A stretch of 64,000 bases of DNA from JACPNO01 sp963825405 (lineage in GTDB: Bacteria > Acidobacteriota > Terriglobia > Bryobacterales > Bryobacteraceae): assembly GCA_963825405.1 (NCBI GenBank), contig CAWGTB010000013.1, forward strand, positions 128,608 to 192,607, written 5' to 3'. Below the pieces are notes generated by a model. That model searched no databases. It worked only from the letters and a program-made list of their open reading frames with translations, and had not been told where the DNA came from. The translations under genes were made by a program, and so were the position numbers. Positions 60,168 to 64,000 of this stretch are shown here, piece by piece (within the stretch, counting starts at the first letter, position 1; each line of letters opens with the position of its first letter).

Positions 60168-60626
60168 ATGGCCGCCGATGAGAAGCCAGTCCTGATCGCC
60201 TACGACGGCTCGGACCACGCAAAGCAAGCGATCGAGCAGGCTGCAGCCGAGCTGCGAACGCCCAGGAAAGCAGTCGTGGTGGCCGCCTATCAACCGCTCG
60301 AAGCACTCCCGTTCTGGGGCCGGCCCGCTGCGATCGTGCCCGACGAGCTGGTCGAGGAGGCCGGCAACGAGGCGTCCAAGACGGCGGCTGAAGGTGCGGA
60401 GCTGGCGAACTCGGCGGGGTTCGACGCCAGTCCCAAGGTCCACGAAGAAGACCAGGCCTGGAGAGCCATCCTCGCCGCGGCCGAAGAGGCCGGTGCCGGC
60501 ATCATCGTTCTCGGGTCCCACGGGCGAGGCACGGTCGGCTCGGCCGTCCTGGGGAGCGTCGCGACCTCGGTCGCACACCACGCCAATCTCCCCGTGATGA
60601 TTTGCCGTCCCCCCGACGGCGACTAG
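60168..60626 (+). CDS. universal stress protein UspA family
   Basis: A 152-residue single Usp domain. It starts PVLIAYDGSDHAKQAIEQAA and ends GIIVLGSHGRGTVGSAVLGSVATSVAHHANLPVMICRPP. The G-x2-G-x9-G(S/T) ATP-binding loop (GSHGRGTVGSAVLGSVAT) is complete, so it probably binds ATP. AAGGAG lies eight bases before the ATG. It is transcribed away from the lysine-tailed secreted gene. Confidence 0.92.
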   Translation: MAADEKPVLIAYDGSDHAKQAIEQAAAELRTPRKAVVVAAYQPLEALPFWGRPAAIVPDELVEEAGNEASKTAAEGAELANSAGFDASPKVHEEDQAWRAILAAAEEAGAGIIVLGSHGRGTVGSAVLGSVATSVAHHANLPVMICRPPDGD

Positions 60627-60633
60627 AAGCTAG

Positions 60634-60701
60634 AGGCGCCTACCGGAATCGAACCGGTGTAAACGGCTTTGCAGGCCGAACGTGCGGTTGTGCTAGGCGG
60701 T
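60634..60701 (-). tRNA. tRNA-Cys-like gene (anticodon GCA), probably with sequence errors
   Basis: The minus strand shows a good T arm (ACCGG-TTCGATT-CCGGT), an acceptor 3' strand AGGCGCC followed by T, and an anticodon loop CTGCAAA on a CGGC/GCCG stem, giving GCA. The 5' acceptor strand pairs at only about five of seven positions, and the total is about 68 bases, shorter than normal. This half of the contig is full of indels, so a damaged copy of a real tRNA-Cys is the likeliest reading. Confidence 0.6.
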
Positions 60702-60745
60702 CCTTAGCCCTGCTCAGGCCCGTCTTCTTGCTTATTCGGCAGTGA

Positions 60746-61222
60746 TCAGATCGGTGCGACTCGGTCGCCAACGACGATCTCCCCACTCCGCACGATTGCT
60801 GCCCGCAGTCCGCCTCGGTGAACGAGCCCCCGCAGCACGCCGGGTCGTGTCAGGCGCTCCAGATGGCGGCAGGGCTCGCAGAGCTCGATGCCCTCGCACT
60901 CCACCTCTCCGATGGCGAAGCGCGTGCCGACCAGCGAGTTGAGGTCGATGTCTCGCGTCAGCACGTTGCGTCTCGACTCCGCAGCGGAGAGAGGGACACC
61001 CGTCTCGTCGGAGAGCGCGTCGAGCGCCTCCTGACCGATCAGGGTGAGATCTTCGTCGCGATGCGGTCGTGGGTCACCCTCGGCGAGATAGTTTCGGTCG
61101 CCCTGGATGCCTCTGCCGGCGACGGCTCGAACCCGCTCCACCGCGACGGGCAGCTCCTCGTGGTTGGCTGCGATGTTGATCTCGGCCACCCTGCCAACCG
61201 ATACATCCGAGGGCCGATCCAC
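60746..61222 (-). CDS. MOSC-domain protein
   Basis: About 158 residues matching the MOSC (molybdenum cofactor sulfurase C-terminal) domain: VGRVAEINIAANHEELPVAVERV, GIQGDRNYL, LTLIGQEALDALSDETGVPLSAAESRRNVLTRDIDLNSLVG, and the conserved Cys in CEPCRHLERL. Such proteins transfer or hold sulfur on Mo cofactor or act in metal-sulfur handling. GTG 61222 is chosen because AGGGTGG lies just upstream. The open frame above it is the shifted end of the neighbouring SnoaL-like gene. Confidence 0.82.
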   Translation of the reverse strand: MDRPSDVSVGRVAEINIAANHEELPVAVERVRAVAGRGIQGDRNYLAEGDPRPHRDEDLTLIGQEALDALSDETGVPLSAAESRRNVLTRDIDLNSLVGTRFAIGEVECEGIELCEPCRHLERLTRPGVLRGLVHRGGLRAAIVRSGEIVVGDRVAPI

Positions 61223-61244
61223 AGGAGCCACCCTAGTCAATCGG

Positions 61245-61617
61245 TTAGTTCCGGTGAAGGCCACCGACAAGCTCTCTTGTTTCATCGGTGAGATGGTGAA
61301 GACGAAGCTGAAGTCCATATCGACCTCGACCCCGCTCTGCTTCCCGCGTCCACTGCTCCGCTGGGCGACGACACCTTGCCACCAGGAGCGGCTTCAACCC
61401 TGAGGAGCTCGATTCGATACTCGTCCCATTGCTCCGGCCAGATCCCCAAAGCTTCCAAGACGCCGCGGTGCCCGCGTTGCTCGGGAGGAACGCCAGGCAG
61501 GTCGGGCGGTTGGGTGATGACGATTTCCTCGTCGCAGAGCCGCAGCACGCCGTCGATATCGCCCCGCTCGAAGGCTGCAAAGGCGTTGCGCACGACCTCG
61601 ACGTTCTCCTTCGACAT
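61245..61617 (-). CDS. SnoaL/NTF2-like protein 1 (frameshifted)
   Basis: Begins MSKENVEVVRNAFAAFERGDIDGVLRLCDEEI, the common start of this family in Thermoleophilia-like genomes, with a cone-shaped NTF2 fold. It continues GHRGVLEALGIWPEQWDEYRIELLRVEAAPGGKV, after which the sequence slips to another frame (VEVDMDFSFVFTI). It is the last member of the tandem set and lies 23 bases upstream of the MOSC gene. The CGCGAGATA-type box sits 9 bases before its ATG. NTF2-like proteins may bind small hydrophobic ligands; the role is unknown. Confidence 0.7.
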
Positions 61618-61626
61618 CGCCTACGC

Positions 61627-61637
61627 AATATCTCGCG
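61627..61637 (-). promoter_or_regulatory. repeated upstream box, copy 1 (SnoaL 1)
   Basis: Minus-strand CGCGAGATATT with its last base 10 positions before the A of the ATG. The same box (CGCGAGATACT) lies at exactly the same distance before SnoaL 4 and SnoaL 6. Those are the array members with no gene closely upstream. It could be a -10 element giving a nearly leaderless mRNA, or an unusual translation signal. Confidence 0.45.
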
Positions 61638-61797
61638 CATATGTAGAGGCGAGCGACCCCTCCCGCCAAGTTCTCTGCGCGGGTCCCGCCGGGCCTGCGC
61701 TCAGGGCCTTGTCGACCGGGCCGCTCGCATCATTGGAGATGCCCTGACCACCGGAGGGTCAAACGCTGCGGGGAAGGTGCGAAGAGGTGCACATCGC

Positions 61798-62203
61798 CTA
61801 CTCCGACAGGCCGGCGGCTTCGAGGGCCTGCTCGCGGCTTGGATACTCGCGGCCGCGGGCGATCCTTCGGTCGCGGAGGGTGAGGACAGTCCAGACGGTC
61901 GAATCCGTGTCGACTCCGCTGAGCTTGGCGCGTCCCCCGTACCGCTCAGCTACGACCAGCGTGTCCTCGCTGGCGTCGACCAGTTCCACCAGCTCCATCC
62001 TGAACTCGTCGAACATGTCGATCCAGTCCTGGAGCCACGCCCGCACGGCGTCCTTGCCGTGCATCGGACCGCGGTCGTCGGGAGCACCCTCGAACGCCCT
62101 GTAGTCGACATCGTCCGGCGAAGTGCTCCATGAACCGTTCAAGCCCTCCGCGGGCAAACGCCTCATAGGCCGTCTCCACGATCTCCACGTTCTCCTCCGA
62201 CAT
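61798..62203 (-). CDS. SnoaL/NTF2-like protein 2 (frameshifted)
   Basis: Starts MSEENVEIVETAYEAFARGGLERFMEHF. After a frame change it reads DVDYRAFEGAPDDRGPMHGKDAVRAWLQDWIDMFDEFRMELVELVDASEDTLVVAERYGG and ends EQALEAAGLSE. The total would be about 134 residues. It begins 3 bases after the stop of protein 3 (TAG-GCG-ATG), so it is read as a continuation of that gene's message. Its C-terminal EALEAAGLSE matches the other members nearly exactly. Confidence 0.72.
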
Positions 62204-62206
62204 CGC

Positions 62207-62605
62207 CTACTCCGACAGCCCGAGCGCTTCGAGGGCTTCCTGCGTTTCCTGATACAGGCGAATGCGGGCGATCAAGCCATCTTGTACCTCGAAGGCGAAG
62301 GTGCTCCGAGCGACGGTCTCGATGCCGTCCCGGCCCCGCACAAGACCGGTGTTGGGCACGACGACCCAGTCACCCGACTCGATGAAGCGGTCCGGCTGAA
62401 TATCGATCTCCTCGAACGTCTCGAAGTAGTTCTCGTAGAACCTCAGGACCCGCTCGCGTCCCTGATACACGCGGGCCTCCAGCCCCAGGGAAGCGGACCA
62501 GTCCAGTTCGATGTCGGGATGGCTCAGTTCCCGCAGGGCCTCGAAGTCACGCCCGCTATAGGCCGCGATCGAACGCTTCACGATCTCCACGTTCTCCTCC
62601 GACAT
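62207..62605 (-). CDS. SnoaL/NTF2-like protein 3 (intact)
   Basis: The only undamaged member here: 132 residues, MSEENVEIVKRSIAAYSGRDFEALRELSHPDIELDW, then VYQGRERVLRFYENYFETFEEIDIQPDRFIESGDWVVV, ending QETQEALEALGLSE. It has the alternating helix and six-strand pattern of SnoaL_2/NTF2 proteins. It follows protein 4 with 3 bases between stop and start. It gives the template for judging the broken neighbours. Confidence 0.82.
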   Translation of the reverse strand: MSEENVEIVKRSIAAYSGRDFEALRELSHPDIELDWSASLGLEARVYQGRERVLRFYENYFETFEEIDIQPDRFIESGDWVVVPNTGLVRGRDGIETVARSTFAFEVQDGLIARIRLYQETQEALEALGLSE

Positions 62606-62608
62606 CGC

Positions 62609-63008
62609 CTACTCCGACAGCCCGGCGGCTTCGAGGGCGTCGGCCGCGGTCTCGAGTACTTCGACTCCGAAGACCTTGCCGTCGCCGCATGTCGACCACC
62701 AGGTCGGCGCATTCGGGCTCGACTCGGCTCTCCGTCCCGCGGCCCTGAACGCGGTGGAGTCACAACGACGCGGTCCCCCGCATCGCGGATTTCGCTCCAC
62801 GTCGAACCGAACGTTCCCCAAGCCGTCGATCAGATCGCGCAGAACTGGCGCACAGCCTTCATGGCCTCGATAGAGCCGGCCCTCCAGCTGCGCCCGCAAC
62901 GGCGAGCATTCGCACTCGCGGTCGAGTGCCTCGATCACGCGTCGAAATCGCCACGTCGGTTCAGCGCATCGCAGATCTCGCGCCAACCTCCACGTTCTCC
63001 TCCGACAT
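62609..63008 (-). CDS. SnoaL/NTF2-like protein 4 (frameshifted)
   Basis: The ATG at 63008 starts MSEENVEV. The frame then slips and continues FRRVIEALDRECECSPLRAQLEGRLYRGHEGCAPVLRDLIDGLGNVRFDVERNP, and ends VLETAADALEAAGLSE. There is a 49-base gap to protein 5. The AGTATCTCGCG box (plus-strand reading) lies 9 bases before its ATG, so it may begin its own transcript. The Cys-rich middle differs from protein 3. Confidence 0.65.
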
Positions 63009-63017
63009 TGCTCACGG

Positions 63018-63028
63018 AGTATCTCGCG
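63018..63028 (-). promoter_or_regulatory. repeated upstream box, copy 2 (SnoaL 4)
   Basis: Minus-strand CGCGAGATACT in the 49-base gap before SnoaL 4, at the same distance from the ATG as the other copies. The rest of the gap differs between copies, so the box stands out from the background of recent duplication. Confidence 0.45.
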
Positions 63029-63057
63029 GAAAGGTGCTGCCTTCTCGTCCAAAGCGA

Positions 63058-63468
63058 CTACTCCGACAGCCCGGCGGCTTCGAGGGCAGCCGCTCGGTCG
63101 TCACCGAAGTACTTGAACTCGACCGGCTTCCCGTCCCGGAACGTCCACAGATTCCAGACATGCGACTCAACCTCGGCTCCGCTCCCCTTCCCCCGGGCGC
63201 TAAAGCGGATCAAGGCGACCACCTTGTCGTCCCGCGTCGAGCAGTTCCTGCGGCTCCCACACCGGCCAGCCGTCCCATGGTTCTCGCGATTGGGGTCAAG
63301 AACAGGCAAGCGCCTCGTCGCGACCTCGCAGGACGAACGGGTCGACGAGTCGGCGCGAGAAGTCAACGACGTACTCCGGGGCGGCCAGGTCATGGAGCGT
63401 GTCTGTGATCCCCTCGGCGTGAGCACCGCGTAGGCACGCCGCACGATCTCGACGTTCTCCTCCGACAT
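63058..63468 (-). CDS. SnoaL/NTF2-like protein 5 (frameshifted)
   Basis: Starts MSEENVEIVRRAYAVLT. The middle is in another frame (AEGITDTLHDLAAPEYVVDFSRRLVDPFVLRGRDEALA). The end returns (VVALIRFSARGKGSGAEVESHVWNLWTFRDGKPVEFKYFGDDRAAALEAAGLSE). Joined length is about 136 residues. It follows protein 6 after only 3 bases (TAG-GCG-ATG). The G-K-G-S-G-A-E-V-x-S-H-V-W-x-x-W-T-F segment is shared with protein 6. Confidence 0.7.
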   Translation of the reverse strand: MSEENVEIVRRAYAVLTPRGSQTRSMTWPPRSTSLTSRADSSTRSSCEVATRRLPVLDPNRENHGTAGRCGSRRNCSTRDDKVVALIRFSARGKGSGAEVESHVWNLWTFRDGKPVEFKYFGDDRAAALEAAGLSE

Positions 63469-63471
63469 CGC

Positions 63472-63871
63472 CTACTCCGACAGCCCGGCGGCTTTGAGGG
63501 CCTCTGCCTTGCTCTGGTAGGGCGGACTGCAGTCGGCGTTCCCCCTGGAACGTCCAGACCTGTGCGCCCTCTGCCGAGACCTCGGCACCACTGCCTCTTC
63601 CCCGGGCGCGGACCCCACCGACTCGGACCACCTGATCGCCGGCGTCGATTATCTCCGTCTCGAAGTACTCCATCTCCGACCAGACCTCCAATCTCCTCTC
63701 GAAGCGCGCCTTCACCGCGTCACGGCCACGGTAGACGCCGCTCTCCGGAGCCTCTGAGCTGGACCAGTCCGCGACGAAGTCATCGGGCGCGTGCTTGAAG
63801 GCGTCGTCGACGTCTCCGCGGTTGACGGCGTCCCAGATCGCACGGACCGTTGCCACATTCTTCTCCGACAT
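63472..63871 (-). CDS. SnoaL/NTF2-like protein 6 (frameshifted near the end)
   Basis: Starts MSEKNVATVRAIWDAVNRGDVDDAFKHAPDDFVADW, then GVYRGRDAVKARFERRLEVWSEMEYFETEIIDAGDQVVRVGGVRARGRGSGAEVSAEGAQVWTFQG. It slips frame to end YQSKAEALKAAGLSE at the TAG at 63472-63474. It is the first member of the array in transcription order within the window and has the AGTATCTCGCG box 9 bases before its ATG. The frame remains open upstream to 63970, but that part does not look like this family. Confidence 0.72.
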
Positions 63872-63880
63872 CGCCCGCCC

Positions 63881-63891
63881 AGTATCTCGCG
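63881..63891 (-). promoter_or_regulatory. repeated upstream box, copy 3 (SnoaL 6)
   Basis: Minus-strand CGCGAGATACT before the first gene of the array, again at the same distance from its ATG. SnoaL 2, 3 and 5, which start 3 bases after another member, lack it. Confidence 0.45.
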
Positions 63892-64000
63892 GCCCGAGCC
63901 CCCCAAGGAAATCGGCTTGCCTCAGATAAAAACTCGCCAAGAACGGGTGCTCCAGTTCCAAGAAGTTCAAGGCGTCGACCCCACCCCCCCTTCGTGGAAA

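Noticed and set aside
62180..63500. CRISPR-like regularly spaced repeats
   Set aside because: The repeats of about 40 bases are 400 bases apart and are the conserved ends and starts of tandem SnoaL genes, not a CRISPR array.

Overview
The window joins two unrelated bacterial genomes. Bases 1 to about 50,015 look like an Acidobacteriota chromosome of the Solibacter/Bryobacter kind. The signs are a VWFA-related acidobacterial-type protein, an Oar-like TonB outer-membrane barrel, many secreted glycoside-hydrolase-like proteins, and a mostly intact, moderately GC-rich gene set. Bases from about 50,018 to 64,000 look like a high-GC actinobacterium, probably Thermoleophilia/Solirubrobacterales. The signs are rplT, rpmI, infC and thrS of actinobacterial type, secreted proteins with lysine-rich tails, and a tandem family of SnoaL-like genes. 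The switch falls inside rplT after codon 41, so it is most likely an assembly or cloning chimera and not a natural transfer. Both halves carry apparent single-base frameshifts. At least seven on the left are cured by removing one G from a G3 or G4 run on the coding strand. The right half is worse, with several frameshifts per gene.

Left half, in order. dcd and pyrD follow a phosphodiesterase-like gene as a coupled minus-strand group. An ECF sigma factor, a zinc-finger/HEAT regulator, a DUF4097 beta-helix protein and a double-PDZ protein form a probable envelope-stress operon (3654-7259). Next come a type II NADH dehydrogenase with a DUF2071 protein, and a VWA protein with a 1129-residue secreted protein. 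A deiodinase-like selenoprotein gene with an in-frame TGA and a SECIS-like hairpin lies at 14493-15240. It is followed by pyrR-pyrB-pyrC and a beta-lactamase-like/M29-like fusion. A heme group (hemH, lipoprotein, geranylgeranyl-reductase-like, hemL) occupies 24663-28453. Upstream of it is an orphan HlyD adaptor beside a 33-residue peptide gene. Secreted sugar-active proteins (probable GH32/43-like, GH140-like and GH172), tsaB, a regulated Nramp-Usp fusion, a matrixin-like protease, a methyltransferase, a Gfo/Idh/MocA oxidoreductase, a DinB protein, a TonB barrel and a lone nuoA follow. The left half ends with a six-gene polyamine/membrane operon, speD to a FAD amine oxidase (44304-49980).

Right half, in order: truncated rplT, rpmI, a secreted protein, an acyl-CoA carboxylase carboxyltransferase, infC and thrS on the minus strand; a peptidoglycan-binding M23 peptidase, a GNAT and a secreted protein on the plus strand; tRNA-Val(GAC); a sugar-nucleotide epimerase-like gene; NfeD with a strong terminator; a secreted lysine-tailed protein; UspA; a tRNA-Cys-like gene; a MOSC protein; and six tandem SnoaL-like genes. 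The most notable items are the candidate selenoprotein, the polyamine/DUF4178/DUF350 operon, the palindromic operator on the Nramp promoter, the small-peptide/HlyD pair and the SnoaL array with its repeated upstream box.
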